The notes under the pieces: model-generated
Told to the model about the DNA's origin: nothing
The model's database searches: none
The model's input: only the letters and a program-made list of their open reading frames with translations
Position numbers and translations under genes: made by a program
Assembly: GCF_007097485.1 (NCBI RefSeq)
Contig: NZ_VKDE01000004.1
Location: forward strand, 62,001 to 126,000
Origin: Carboxylicivirga sp. M1479
Lineage (GTDB): Bacteria; Bacteroidota; Bacteroidia; Bacteroidales; Marinilabiliaceae
DNA: 64,000 bases
Direction of reading: 5' to 3'
Part shown: piece after piece, positions 1 to 9,706 of the stretch
Position numbering within the stretch: the stretch's first letter is position 1
How the letters are laid out: every line of letters begins with the position of its first letter

Positions 1-2
1 AT

Positions 3-701
3 CGCCATTTTTCGCATCTGCTGGCATTTTATCCTTTAGCCGTATTGGATGTATCTAATAAGAATGAGCATGAACTTTGTCGTCAATCCTTGGAACGCTG
101 GATAACAAGACCTCATAGCGACTGGGGTTTTAAAGGCTATACCTACACTGCTGCCACCGCCATGTACGCCCGATTGGGGGATGCAGAGAAGGCTCTTGAA
201 TCTCTGAACAGATATCTGGATGATTTTGCCACCTATAATACCTTCTATATTGAAACAGGTCCTGTTATCGAAACGCCAATGCATTCTGCATCGGTTACAC
301 TTGAGTTGCTTTTACAATCTTATAAGCTGGATTATGAGCAGGATGAAATCAAGTTATTCCCGGCTTTACCAACAGAGTGGGAAGAAGCATCCTTTTCCAG
401 ACTTCGATCAGAGGGTGGGTTTATTGTCAGTGCAAGCTACGCAAACAAAGCTTTGGAAGGGGCTTGTATCGAAAGTGTGCAGGAACGAAGACTTCGAATC
501 GTTTTACCGGTTAAGCAGGATATCAACTGGAAAACATCAGAGAATTCTTCTTTTGAACTACAACATGAGAATAATAAAACAGTGCTGTCAGGTAATCTAA
601 AAAAGGGAGAAGTGTTATGGATTGGTGAATCTGATTCCCACAGTGACTATGTGAAGATAATTGCTACTGAGAAAACAACATCTTTTTACGGCATTAATTA
701 A
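3..701 (+). CDS. GH95-like glycoside hydrolase, C-terminal part (cut by window edge)
   Basis: The frame is open from base 3, so the start and most of the protein lie to the left of the window. The visible part begins RHFSHLLAFYPL, resembling the RHxSHL..xxP segment late in the (alpha/alpha)6 barrel of GH95. It then has an ETP...SVTLELLLQSY segment and KLFPALPTEW followed by SEGGF, which match the barrel end and C-terminal beta domain of GH95 enzymes (alpha-L-fucosidases and alpha-L-galactosidases). The catalytic residues are upstream and cannot be checked, so the family call rests on pattern similarity alone. The next gene, a sulfatase, starts 29 nt after the stop, so this is the visible beginning of the left operon. 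If GH95 is right, the substrate carries alpha-linked fucose or galactose. Another (alpha/alpha)6-barrel glycosidase remains possible. Confidence 0.6.
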   Translation, partial: RHFSHLLAFYPLAVLDVSNKNEHELCRQSLERWITRPHSDWGFKGYTYTAATAMYARLGDAEKALESLNRYLDDFATYNTFYIETGPVIETPMHSASVTLELLLQSYKLDYEQDEIKLFPALPTEWEEASFSRLRSEGGFIVSASYANKALEGACIESVQERRLRIVLPVKQDINWKTSENSSFELQHENNKTVLSGNLKKGEVLWIGESDSHSDYVKIIATEKTTSFYGIN

Positions 702-730
702 ATCAAGTAGTATAAAACAAAAATAGAATC

Positions 731-2149
731 ATGAAATACACGCTAATCTACTTTCTTTTATTATGTGGAATTATACTCAATGCTCAGGATAAACCCAATA
801 TACTGTTTATATTGGCCGACGACCTGGGAATAAATGCATTGAACTGTTATGGCAACAACATTGTTGAATCGCCCAATATTGACCGTTTGTATTCAGAAGG
901 AATGCATTTCACCAATGGATATTCCAACGATCCAACGTGCGCACCTTCTCGAGCAGCGATAATGACTGGACAACTGGCTCCGCGAACAAATATCTATAGG
1001 GTTGTAGATCGTTACCTAATGGCTAAGAATGCAGAAGAAATGCGCCAAAATATGAAGTACCTGCCGCCAGCAAGTAATCATTTGTATTCAAAGGATAATG
1101 GTTTAAGCCCCGATAAATTAAACATGGCAAAAGTGTTTAAGCAGCATGGCTATCGTACCGCAGCATTTGGTAAATGGCATTTGGGTGTTGGACGCTCAGG
1201 AATGAATAGTCATATGGGATTTGATGAGGCCATTGAAACCAAGAATCATTATGGTTTTAGTACGGTACCAAAGCAAAACGATTATGATGACCTGGTGTAT
1301 AATGCCGACTATTGTACTAAAAAGGGCAATGAGTTTATGAAACGTTGTGTTGAGGATGATCAGCCTTTCTTCTTGTATATGCCATACTACCTGGTGCATG
1401 CTCCATTTGACCCGAAACCGGCTTATGTGACACACTTTAAAAATAAACTACTTGGTACTGAATACGATCATGAACGAGTGATCGACGTACTGGCCATGAT
1501 TCGCTCATTGGATGATAGTGTAGGTGAATTGATGCAAACATTAAAAGAATTGGGAGTTGACGACAATACCATCGTTGTTTTTACTTCCGATAACGGTCAC
1601 TATCAAGTCAAGGGTAACAACATGTTTGCCCAACCATATCGGGGCAATAAAGGCGATGTGTGGGAGGGTGGTATACGCATACCTTATATTTTTAGTTGGC
1701 CCGATCATATCAAACCCGGTTCAAGCTGCTCAACACCAATAGTTCATGTTGATTTACTGCCAACATTAGCTGATCTGGCAAATGTACAAGTGAACCCAAA
1801 CCACCCATTGGATGGGATCTGTTTGAGTAAAGTATTGATGGGAAAAAAAGCACCTGAAAGGGAAATGCCTTTGGTTTGGTTTTATACCAATTACAGTGGT
1901 TTTAATTCCAAAACGAAGCAGTTTAAGTCGAAATGGGTAAATGTGATTCAGTTGAATGATTATAAGCTCATTGAGGATGTAGAAACAGGTCAGTATGAGT
2001 TGTATAGCCTCAAAGAAGACCCGCTGGAAATGAATAATATCTACTCGCTTGATTCTGACAATGCACAACAGTTGCTTGATGAGTTACAAAAAGCCAAAGA
2101 GCAGGCTGGCTTACCACTGCCTACCCCAAACAATGAATACGGAAAATAG
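731..2149 (+). CDS. S1-type sulfatase (arylsulfatase A-like), secreted
   Basis: Formylglycine-dependent sulfatase that hydrolyses sulfate esters from saccharides, probably in the periplasm. Residues 1-19 form a signal peptide ending NAQ. The metal-binding N terminus reads PNILFILADDLG. The maturation signature is CAPSR with Cys70 as the formylglycine precursor, followed by AAIMTGQ. FGKWHLG and VFTSDNGH are the later conserved metal and sulfate-binding motifs. Its 472 aa are typical for family S1. It lies in a run of genes with very short gaps (20 nt to the next sulfatase), so it is probably co-transcribed with the esterases downstream. The exact S1 subfamily and the sulfate position attacked cannot be told from the sequence. 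No sulfatase-maturing enzyme is encoded in this window, so that function must be elsewhere in the genome. Confidence 0.9.
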   Translation: MKYTLIYFLLLCGIILNAQDKPNILFILADDLGINALNCYGNNIVESPNIDRLYSEGMHFTNGYSNDPTCAPSRAAIMTGQLAPRTNIYRVVDRYLMAKNAEEMRQNMKYLPPASNHLYSKDNGLSPDKLNMAKVFKQHGYRTAAFGKWHLGVGRSGMNSHMGFDEAIETKNHYGFSTVPKQNDYDDLVYNADYCTKKGNEFMKRCVEDDQPFFLYMPYYLVHAPFDPKPAYVTHFKNKLLGTEYDHERVIDVLAMIRSLDDSVGELMQTLKELGVDDNTIVVFTSDNGHYQVKGNNMFAQPYRGNKGDVWEGGIRIPYIFSWPDHIKPGSSCSTPIVHVDLLPTLADLANVQVNPNHPLDGICLSKVLMGKKAPEREMPLVWFYTNYSGFNSKTKQFKSKWVNVIQLNDYKLIEDVETGQYELYSLKEDPLEMNNIYSLDSDNAQQLLDELQKAKEQAGLPLPTPNNEYGK

Positions 2150-2168
2150 AAAGTTTTAAAGTGATTGA

Positions 2169-3620
2169 ATGATGAAAATACTGTTACATATTTTAGTTGT
2201 TCTCATTATAGTATTGAATGGTCATCATGCTGATGCGATCGACAACAAGAAAAAGCCTAATATCATATTTATATTTGCTGATGATCAGGCTTATAATACC
2301 ATTAATGCCTTAGGTAATAAGGAAATCAAGACACCCAACTTAGATAAGCTGGTGGAGAGTGGTACCACTTTCACGCATAACTATAACATGGGGGCCTGGG
2401 CAGGAGCAGTTTGTGTTGCTTCACGTACGATGCTTAATACGGGACGCAGTGTGTGGCGGGCCAAAGAATTAAATACCGTATTTCAAAAAGAGGATTCATT
2501 AGCCATCACTCAAACCTGGGGTAATCTGTTAAAACAAGCTGGCTACGATACCTATATGACTGGTAAATGGCACATTCAGGCGGATATCGATAAGTGTTTT
2601 GACTATATCGGAACGAAAAGATACGGGATGCCGAAGCAAACCAAGGCAGGGTATAACAGGCCGGTTGATGAAAACGATAAAAACTGGTTACCCTGGGACA
2701 CTAAACATGGCGGCTATTGGCAAGGCGGCCAACACTGGAGCGAGGTAGTGGGTGATGAATTCATTGATTTTATCGAACAGGCCAAAGGTCGTGAGCATCC
2801 ATTCTTTATGTATGTGGCCTTTAATGCACCCCATGACCCTCGTCAATCGCCTAAAGAATATGTCGATATGTATCCCCTGGATAAGATTTCTGTACCCGAC
2901 AATTATCAGCCTCTTTATCCTGAAAAAGATGACATAGGATGTGGAAAAAATCTGAGAGATGAGAAACTGGCGCCATTTCCGAGAACGGAATATGCGGTTA
3001 AAGTGAATCGTCAGGAGTACTATGCTATTATAACCCACATGGATCATCAGATAGGCCGTATTCTGGATGCCTTAGAGGAAAGTGGACAGAAGGATAATAC
3101 TTACATTTTTTACACGGCCGATCACGGATTGGCCTGTGGCGAACATGGCTTATTGGGTAAGCAAAATATGTATGATCATAGTATGCGTTCACCTCTGATT
3201 GTGATAGGTCCTGATGTGCCCGAAGGTCAAAGAAATGAGGTGGATGTGTATTTACAAGATATCATGCCATCGACGCTTGAAATTGCAGGCCTTGAAAAAC
3301 CCGCCTATGTGGAGTTTAATAGCCTGATGCCACTGATTAAAAACCGTCGTAAAAAAGGGAATTACGATGCCATATATGGTTCCTACAAAGAACTGCAGCG
3401 GATGGTACGGGCCGATGACTATAAGCTCATAGTTTATCCCAAAGCACAGAAGGTGAAGTTGTTTAACCTGAAGAAAGATCCTTTGGAAATTAAAAATCTG
3501 GCAAGCAATCAAAAGTATCAGAAGAAGATAAAAGAATTGTTTGGGCAATTACTTCAATTGCAAGAGGAGATGGATGATGCTTTGGATTTAACAGCTGTGT
3601 TTCCTGAACTGCTCAATTAA
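2169..3620 (+). CDS. S1-type sulfatase with CVASR maturation motif
   Basis: Sulfatase of family S1. A hydrophobic signal segment (residues 2-22) is followed by KPNIIFIFADDQ, the metal-binding start of the fold. The formylglycine site is CVASR at Cys82. Alanine replaces the usual proline, which still satisfies the C-x-(P/A)-x-R rule. The signature continues TMLNTGRSVWRA, seen in a branch of S1 enzymes that includes choline-sulfatase-like proteins. TGKWH, NAPHDPR and TADHGLACGEHGL supply the remaining conserved motifs. It has 483 aa, normal for the family. The gene begins with two ATG codons in a row (2169 and 2172) and either could be used. It sits 19 nt after the preceding sulfatase and 14 nt before the esterase, so they form one operon. 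The substrate is unknown. Confidence 0.88.
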   Translation: MMKILLHILVVLIIVLNGHHADAIDNKKKPNIIFIFADDQAYNTINALGNKEIKTPNLDKLVESGTTFTHNYNMGAWAGAVCVASRTMLNTGRSVWRAKELNTVFQKEDSLAITQTWGNLLKQAGYDTYMTGKWHIQADIDKCFDYIGTKRYGMPKQTKAGYNRPVDENDKNWLPWDTKHGGYWQGGQHWSEVVGDEFIDFIEQAKGREHPFFMYVAFNAPHDPRQSPKEYVDMYPLDKISVPDNYQPLYPEKDDIGCGKNLRDEKLAPFPRTEYAVKVNRQEYYAIITHMDHQIGRILDALEESGQKDNTYIFYTADHGLACGEHGLLGKQNMYDHSMRSPLIVIGPDVPEGQRNEVDVYLQDIMPSTLEIAGLEKPAYVEFNSLMPLIKNRRKKGNYDAIYGSYKELQRMVRADDYKLIVYPKAQKVKLFNLKKDPLEIKNLASNQKYQKKIKELFGQLLQLQEEMDDALDLTAVFPELLN

Positions 3621-3634
3621 AACGTATACAAGAT

Positions 3635-5146
3635 ATGATTAAACGATTAGCCATAGGGCTGTTTTTAGGATTCTTAATGAGTTTGTTTCTTACAACAGGG
3701 GTATTTGCTCAAAAACTTAAATTAGCTTCACCTTTTACAGAGCACATGGTACTGCAAAGGGATCGGCCCATTAATATATGGGGCGAAGCAGAAGCCTATC
3801 AACAGCTTAAGGTGACGCTAGGTGAAGATAGCCTGTCTGTGGTGGCTGATGCCAATGGATACTGGCAAGCCGTATTATCGGCAAGGCCGGCAGGTGGTCC
3901 CTTTGAATTTTCGGTGCAGTGTGTTGATCAGGAAATACGAATGAGGGATGTTTTAATAGGCGAAGTATGGATCTGTTCCGGGCAATCAAATATGCAAATG
4001 GGCTATCAGCAAATACCAGATATAAAAGCATTAGAACCATTAGCATGTAACATTCGAACCTTTAAAGTACAGCAAACTGTAGCTTTCAAAGAACAAAAAT
4101 ACCTTGAAGGCACCTGGGAAACTAAAAATCCCCCAAGTGCTGTGGCCTTCGCATTTGCTTATCACCTTCAGGAGTTTTTGGACGTACCCGTTGGCATCAT
4201 TCTGACTTCCTGGGGTAGTTCATCTATTGAAGGCTGGATGCCCAGGGATATGACAGAAAAACTGCCGCATTTTAAACGCCTCATGAATGACTTTGATAGC
4301 GATAAGGCAAAACATACCCGTATTGACAGTATTTTGTCCAAAAAAGGCAAACGAACAACCAAGGACGACATCTATTTACGTACTCAGCCTAATATTCTTT
4401 ACAATGCCATGTTGCATCCGCTGGCACCTTATTCATGTCGGGGAATCGCCTGGTACCAGGGAGAGGCCAATAGTAAAACAATAGAAGGTATGCAACAGTA
4501 TGGCACTACATTGCCGCTGTGGATAGAGAGAATCAGAACAGAATGGCAAAACAATCAGCTTGAAGTGATGGCTGTGATGTTACCGGGCTTTGAGAACCCC
4601 CTTATTCGGAAGAACAAACAGCCTGATAAGTTAGAGCTACCAGATTTGCCGTCATGGGCCTGGATGAGAGAAGCGCAATGTCAAGTGCTGGAGTTGGATA
4701 GTGCACATATCATCACCACAATAGACCTGGGGGAAACCAGAAATATTCATCCCAAAGACAAGTTACCTATTGGCCAAAGACTGGCTTTGGTGGCCCAACA
4801 AAAAACAGGTAAAAAGAAACAGGTGGCACAAGGACCCATTATTAATAGGGTGACCATCAAGAATAATAATCTGGTGCTTCACTTCGATAATGCCAAAGGA
4901 CTACAGACCATTGATGGCGCTGATCCTAAGGCATTTTGGTTAGCTGATCAGTCAGGTAACTGGTATAAAGCTAACTCAAAAATAAAAGGGGGAAAAGTTG
5001 AATTAGGGTGTCATCAATTAGAACGACCATTATATGTCAGGTATGCTTTTTCAGCCATGCCTGAAGTTAATTTAATCAATGGAGCAGGGCTGCCAGCCCG
5101 TCCATTTAGAACGGATCGGTTTTTACCACCAGCCAACAAGAAATAA
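3635..5146 (+). CDS. SASA-type carbohydrate O-acetylesterase (sialate O-acetylesterase-like)
   Basis: Serine esterase of the SASA/SGNH group expected to remove O-acetyl groups from oligosaccharides in the periplasm. A signal peptide covers residues 1-25. The N-terminal region starts LASPFTEHMVLQRDRPINIW, typical of this family. It has an inserted beta-sandwich, then the nucleophile motif CSGQSNMQ with Ser118, a SWGSSSIEGWMP block and the WYQGEAN block. The likely catalytic His lies in RNIHPKD. Its 503 aa are usual for the family. Family members act on many acetylated sugars besides sialic acid, and nothing nearby suggests sialic acid use. It is probably part of the operon's deacetylation set, since three more esterase genes follow directly. 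Confidence 0.85.
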   Translation: MIKRLAIGLFLGFLMSLFLTTGVFAQKLKLASPFTEHMVLQRDRPINIWGEAEAYQQLKVTLGEDSLSVVADANGYWQAVLSARPAGGPFEFSVQCVDQEIRMRDVLIGEVWICSGQSNMQMGYQQIPDIKALEPLACNIRTFKVQQTVAFKEQKYLEGTWETKNPPSAVAFAFAYHLQEFLDVPVGIILTSWGSSSIEGWMPRDMTEKLPHFKRLMNDFDSDKAKHTRIDSILSKKGKRTTKDDIYLRTQPNILYNAMLHPLAPYSCRGIAWYQGEANSKTIEGMQQYGTTLPLWIERIRTEWQNNQLEVMAVMLPGFENPLIRKNKQPDKLELPDLPSWAWMREAQCQVLELDSAHIITTIDLGETRNIHPKDKLPIGQRLALVAQQKTGKKKQVAQGPIINRVTIKNNNLVLHFDNAKGLQTIDGADPKAFWLADQSGNWYKANSKIKGGKVELGCHQLERPLYVRYAFSAMPEVNLINGAGLPARPFRTDRFLPPANKK

Positions 5147-5161
5147 AATTAATACAACTAT

Positions 5162-6250
5162 ATGCTACACAAAAAAATTCTATTCCTGCTATTGCTTTTA
5201 CCATTGTCTCTGACCAGTGCGGGTCAGAAAAAAAGCTTAGTTATTGACTATACAAATAAAAAACTAAAATACTCAGGCCGCATAGACTATTCATCAGGTA
5301 ACAGTGCCGACTTGCTATGGTCAGGATCATCCATTAAGTTTAATTTTGAGGGCGAAGCCGTCTCTGGCTTATTGAGAGATCATAAAGACCAGAATTATTA
5401 CAATCTGATTTTAGATGATGATAGCATTATAGTCTTTAATCCAGGGACCGAGAAAAAATTCTACACGCTTGTTTCAGGCTTAAGTAAAGGAAGGCATACA
5501 CTTGAAATATTCAAACGAACCGAATGGGGGCGCGGAAAAACATCCTTTTATCAGTTTAAGATTGAAGGTAATGCCAAATTGTTACGAGCACCGGAAGAGA
5601 AAAAACGAAAAATTGAGTTTTATGGCAACTCCATAACAGCGGGTTATGGTAATGAGGATTTAGAGGCCGACAGGCCAGATAGTACCTTTACCAATAACTA
5701 CAAAAGTTATGCGGCCATTACGGCACGACATTTCGATGCGGAGTATTCCTGCATCGCCAAAGGAGGTATTGGCATCATGCTGAGCTGGTTTAACTTTACA
5801 ATGCCACAATTGTATGATCGTTTTGCTCCAAACGATGATTCCGGAGTATGGAACTTCAAACAATACAAACCGCAAGTAGTAGTTATCAACTTGTTTCAGA
5901 ATGACTCGTGGCTGGTAAAAAAGCCGGAACGTAAAGAGTTTAAAGCAACTTTTGGGAGCACTCCCCCTGACGAGCGTTATATTATTAATGCTTATAAAGA
6001 ATTTGTGAGTAGTATTCGTTCAAAATACCCCAAAGCTTCTATTATTTGTGCCCTGGGCAGCATGGATGCCACCAAAGAAGGCTCTCCCTGGCCGGGATAT
6101 GTTCAAGCAGCCGTAGAGGAGATGAATGATCAGAAGCTGTTTACTTTGGTATTTCCCTATAAAAATACCCAAGGACATCCCAAAGTACATGAGCATGAGG
6201 TGATGGCGAAGCACTTAGTTGCTTTTATAGAAGAAAATGTTAAATGGTAG
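5162..6250 (+). CDS. CE2-like SGNH carbohydrate esterase
   Basis: Secreted SGNH hydrolase resembling CE2 acetyl esterases, which deacetylate xylo-, manno- and gluco-oligosaccharides. A signal peptide spans residues 1-21. An N-terminal beta-sandwich (about 30-140, with YSGRIDYSS and WSGSSIKFNFEG) precedes the catalytic domain, which is the CE2 architecture. The nucleophile is Ser157 in GNSITAGYG. An NLFQND block supplies the oxyanion Asn and His339 in GHPKVHEHE is the likely catalytic His. No Asp sits two residues before that His, consistent with reports that some CE2 enzymes use a Ser-His dyad. It has 362 aa, normal for CE2. It lies 15 nt after the SASA esterase and 20 nt before the CE6-like gene. 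Substrate specificity is inferred from family only. Confidence 0.82.
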   Translation: MLHKKILFLLLLLPLSLTSAGQKKSLVIDYTNKKLKYSGRIDYSSGNSADLLWSGSSIKFNFEGEAVSGLLRDHKDQNYYNLILDDDSIIVFNPGTEKKFYTLVSGLSKGRHTLEIFKRTEWGRGKTSFYQFKIEGNAKLLRAPEEKKRKIEFYGNSITAGYGNEDLEADRPDSTFTNNYKSYAAITARHFDAEYSCIAKGGIGIMLSWFNFTMPQLYDRFAPNDDSGVWNFKQYKPQVVVINLFQNDSWLVKKPERKEFKATFGSTPPDERYIINAYKEFVSSIRSKYPKASIICALGSMDATKEGSPWPGYVQAAVEEMNDQKLFTLVFPYKNTQGHPKVHEHEVMAKHLVAFIEENVKW

Positions 6251-6270
6251 ACTTACTTTAAGAAAACGAA

Positions 6271-7128
6271 ATGATGATATTGAGATTACTGAACATCAGG
6301 CTAATGCTTGCAATAGGAGTGCTATTTATAACAAACATTATTTTAGCTCAGGATGCAAATTTTCATATTTACCTCTGCTTTGGTCAGTCCAACATGGAAG
6401 GGCAGGGAGCGATTGAGGAAAAAGACAGAATAGTGGATGCGCGCTTTCAGGTGATGGCAGCACTGGATTGTAAAGAGCTAAATCGACAAAAAGGCGAATG
6501 GTATACGGCTGTTCCGCCTTTAGGATTTTGTAATAAGGGATTGTCGCCAGCTGACTATTTTGGCCGAACAATGGTGGCGAATTTATCAGACAGCATTAAA
6601 GTTGGTGTTATATCAGTGGCAATAGGAGGCTGCGATATCCGTTTATTTGATAAAGACCAATACCGGGATTATGACTCGAAGGACGGTAAAGCCTGGTTTG
6701 AACGAAAAGTAGCGAGTTATGGAGGTCATCCGTATAATTGTTTAATTGAACTGGCCCAAAAAGCACAGCAGGATGGTGTAATCAAGGGTATATTATTGCA
6801 CCAGGGAGAAACCAATACCGGTAATGCTGAATGGCCAATGTATGTGCAAAAGATTTATAATGACATGCTGGAAGATCTTTCGTTAGAAGCCGATGAGGTG
6901 CCGATTCTGGTGGGAGAGATGGTGTCAGAGCCCGATAACTGTTGCGCCACCATGAACCCGATTATTCATACCCTACCAGAAGTGATACCGAATGCCCATG
7001 TTATTTCATCAGCAGCTTGTCCGGCAAAAGACAGAGCACATTTTAATGCCGAAGGTTACCGCATGATTGGTAAGCGTTATGGGGAGAAGATGTTGTCTCT
7101 AATGAAGAATGTTGAACGTAAAAATTAA
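6271..7128 (+). CDS. CE6-like acetyl esterase (SASA/DUF303 fold), secreted
   Basis: Small SGNH esterase of 285 aa. A signal peptide ends at about residue 27 (LAQDA). The nucleophile is Ser40 in FGQSNMEGQG. Gly and Asn oxyanion-hole residues are in VAIGGCDI and in LLHQGETNTG. The catalytic pair is Asp254 and His257 in DRAHFNAEGY. This set of blocks matches the CE6 acetylxylan esterase family. It is the third esterase in a row in the left operon. CE2, CE6 and SASA enzymes differ in regioselectivity, so the run suggests a substrate acetylated at several hydroxyls (inference). The next gene starts a few tens of bases later. Confidence 0.82.
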   Translation: MMILRLLNIRLMLAIGVLFITNIILAQDANFHIYLCFGQSNMEGQGAIEEKDRIVDARFQVMAALDCKELNRQKGEWYTAVPPLGFCNKGLSPADYFGRTMVANLSDSIKVGVISVAIGGCDIRLFDKDQYRDYDSKDGKAWFERKVASYGGHPYNCLIELAQKAQQDGVIKGILLHQGETNTGNAEWPMYVQKIYNDMLEDLSLEADEVPILVGEMVSEPDNCCATMNPIIHTLPEVIPNAHVISSAACPAKDRAHFNAEGYRMIGKRYGEKMLSLMKNVERKN

Positions 7129-7169
7129 GTATAAAACATTAGGAGCCGATGTTTTCTAATACCAATAAA

Positions 7170-9659
7170 ATGAAACCAATCATAATATTAACTGTCATTC
7201 TGCTTGTTCAGGTGCGATTAGCCTACTCACAAAACTTATTGCTCAACCCAGGCTTTGAAACAGCTCTGGTCAGTACAGAATGGAAAAAGGCCTCCCTAAC
7301 GGGAGGGGATGGTAATGTGTCGTTTATTAATGGAGAAAATGTCAATTATGGAAATCAGGCATGCCAACTGACCTGTACACTGTCCAATGCCAACTTTGGT
7401 GCCTTTGGTTTAAAATCACACGATTACGCTACACAATCAAAAGTTTTTACAGCAAAGATGATGGTCAAAACCGATGCCGAAGGTCTGCAAAATAATCTAG
7501 GGTTTAAAATACAGATAGTAGGCACAATAACTGGAGGAGATAAAAAATACTTTGCTTCTCAAGAATTTAAATTAACAGAGGAATATCAGGAATTTACTTA
7601 CACAAAAGATGCGAGTAGTCTGGGTTTTGACTTTAAACAGGTGCGCGTCATGTTACAATGCGCCGGATATAAGGGTAATTACTTTTTTGATGATGCTGTA
7701 TTGGATGATGGTACCACCGAAGAAGAAATCACGATTGTACCTGCTGCTATCAATCCAATCACTAAAATTAGCACCACTGATAAAATTGTAGCATTCACCT
7801 TTGATGATGGCCCTCACTCAACACTTTCACTTCAGCTTGCCGAACTATTTAACCAGTACAATGGTAAAGCTACCTTTTTTAATGTTGGAGACAAATTAAT
7901 GGGAAATGAAGAGATTGTTACTGAGCTGCTGAAGCAAGGTCATGAAATTGGCAACCATTCAATGTCACATGCACGCGTACCTGACTTGGAAGATGATGCA
8001 GCTATCTATAACGAGATTATGGACATGCAGAATCTATATGCATCAACATTTGATTATCATTTTAAATTGTTCAGGGCTCCTTTTTTAGATTATGGACAGC
8101 TGCGCAATAATGATACCGTCACCCCAGAAGAGGATTATCGTGTTGGAGGCGTTCTGGAGAGTAATCAATTAATACCCATTAATGCTAAAGTTTATTCCGG
8201 CGATTCAGGTGCAGATGCAAACGCTTTAGCTGTATTAACAAAAATACACGACGGTATTGTTCCCGGCGCTATCATTTTATGTCATGAACGGAGCCATACG
8301 CTTGAAGCTTTAAGAAGCTTAATGCCAACATTGGTGCAAGAGGGCTATCGTTTTGTTACTGTATCTGATTTGTTACGCTATGAAGAGGGATGGGACAGAA
8401 TTGCGGCAACTCATGAAAAAATCATAATAGAAGGAGCAAATTATATATCGAACAGTAACAGTGAATTAATCTTACACCGTCACTCCGATGCCATATATAA
8501 CAATTCCACTCAGGAGAATCTTTTCAACTCTCTGAAGGCACGTTCATCCTCAGGTATTCTTGTTAAGTTTAAAACATCAAGTCCTCAGATCAATGCCAGG
8601 TTTAGAATTCGCGAAGGCAATGTGTCATCATCAACCTTTGGTGTATTTCAAAATAATGCATTAAGTATAGAGCAAACTTACCCCTATAATACAAACGACG
8701 AAATAATCATTCCGATAACATCACATTATAGTAATGAGGAGGTAGAATACATGATTTCTTTACCCTTATGGACAGATGCGAGCTTTATTGGTCTAGAACT
8801 AGAAACTGACTATGAATTAGTTCAATTAGATGTTGAAAATAAGCCTGTCTATGTGGCTTATGGCAACTCCATAACCCATGGGCGAGGTCAAAATGGAACA
8901 TATGAAACTTACCCCTTTATTGTATCACGTCAGTTTGATTGGACCTTATACAACTTGGCAGTGGGGGGCGGAAAGACATCACAGAAGATGGCTGAGATGA
9001 TACGGGATGATTTTGGAGAAATTGATGTGTTGACCGTACTTATTGGTTTTAATGATTTTAATGGTGAAGGAGTAAGCCCTGAAATATATCAAAATCGATT
9101 AATTAATTTTTTGAGTACAGTACGTGAAAAACACACAGATACCAGAATCTTTTGTATTACCATGACGCACACTACCGTTACCGTTTCTGAAAAGTCAGGT
9201 GCTACGCCGGAGCTGTTCAGAAACGTTATGAAGAATGTCGTTAGTGAGCGAAATGCAAATGGTGATACTCAATTGTATTTGATTGAGGGCGACAAGATAA
9301 CGTCAGAACAAGCACTGAATGATGCAGTGCATTTAAACATAGAAGGAGCAGCTGATTTTGCAGAACAATTATTCCTTCAAATGAAAGCAGTTATAGATAA
9401 TGATGCAACAGCTATAGATAGTAGTGGGAAGGAGGTACTCAGTGTATTTCCTAATCCGTGCTCAGGAAAAGTTCATTTAAGAAATGTTAAAGTAGGCAGC
9501 TTGATCCATTTGCATGATGTTAACGGATACCAGTTAAAAACTATAATGGCAGATAAAAGTAACATGGATATAACTATTTCTGAGTTGACCAGTGGATATT
9601 TATTTGTGAGCTATTCAACAGAAAAAGGGTGGATGACGGAAAAAGTACTGAAGATATGA
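7170..9659 (+). CDS. Bimodular CE4 polysaccharide deacetylase + SGNH esterase with T9SS tail
   Basis: Two different esterase domains in one secreted chain. I chose ATG 7170 because it gives a clean signal peptide (MKPIIILTVILL...SQ); an in-frame ATG at 7149 would add seven polar residues. Order (numbered from 7149): beta-sandwich CBM4/9-like domain (about 35-195); CE4 deacetylase (about 205-420) with TFDDG (Asp219, Asp220), GNHSMSH (His270, His274), RAPF and CHERSH; a linking beta domain (about 440-560); SGNH hydrolase (about 565-745) with GNSITHGRG (Ser574), GFNDFN and NDAVH (Asp725, His728); and a C-terminal T9SS sorting domain beginning VFPNPCSGK. The CE4 half resembles the free enzyme at 43016 and the SGNH half resembles the minus-strand protein at 10730-12592. 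It is the last gene of the left operon. It probably acts at the cell surface or outside the cell. Confidence 0.87.
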   Translation: MKPIIILTVILLVQVRLAYSQNLLLNPGFETALVSTEWKKASLTGGDGNVSFINGENVNYGNQACQLTCTLSNANFGAFGLKSHDYATQSKVFTAKMMVKTDAEGLQNNLGFKIQIVGTITGGDKKYFASQEFKLTEEYQEFTYTKDASSLGFDFKQVRVMLQCAGYKGNYFFDDAVLDDGTTEEEITIVPAAINPITKISTTDKIVAFTFDDGPHSTLSLQLAELFNQYNGKATFFNVGDKLMGNEEIVTELLKQGHEIGNHSMSHARVPDLEDDAAIYNEIMDMQNLYASTFDYHFKLFRAPFLDYGQLRNNDTVTPEEDYRVGGVLESNQLIPINAKVYSGDSGADANALAVLTKIHDGIVPGAIILCHERSHTLEALRSLMPTLVQEGYRFVTVSDLLRYEEGWDRIAATHEKIIIEGANYISNSNSELILHRHSDAIYNNSTQENLFNSLKARSSSGILVKFKTSSPQINARFRIREGNVSSSTFGVFQNNALSIEQTYPYNTNDEIIIPITSHYSNEEVEYMISLPLWTDASFIGLELETDYELVQLDVENKPVYVAYGNSITHGRGQNGTYETYPFIVSRQFDWTLYNLAVGGGKTSQKMAEMIRDDFGEIDVLTVLIGFNDFNGEGVSPEIYQNRLINFLSTVREKHTDTRIFCITMTHTTVTVSEKSGATPELFRNVMKNVVSERNANGDTQLYLIEGDKITSEQALNDAVHLNIEGAADFAEQLFLQMKAVIDNDATAIDSSGKEVLSVFPNPCSGKVHLRNVKVGSLIHLHDVNGYQLKTIMADKSNMDITISELTSGYLFVSYSTEKGWMTEKVLKI

Positions 9660-9706
9660 TTCGTCATTAATGTATTACCGAATAATTGTCAGTAGATTGA
9701 GATCTT

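Noticed and set aside
2169-3620. Inactive sulfatase because of Ala in CVASR
   Set aside because: Formylglycine formation accepts C-x-A-x-R, and the other active-site motifs are present. The same holds for CGASR at 31901.
7141-7149. AGGAG as ribosome binding site for ATG 7149
   Set aside because: The spacing of 3 nt is too short, Bacteroidota rarely rely on such sites, and ATG 7170 gives the better signal peptide.
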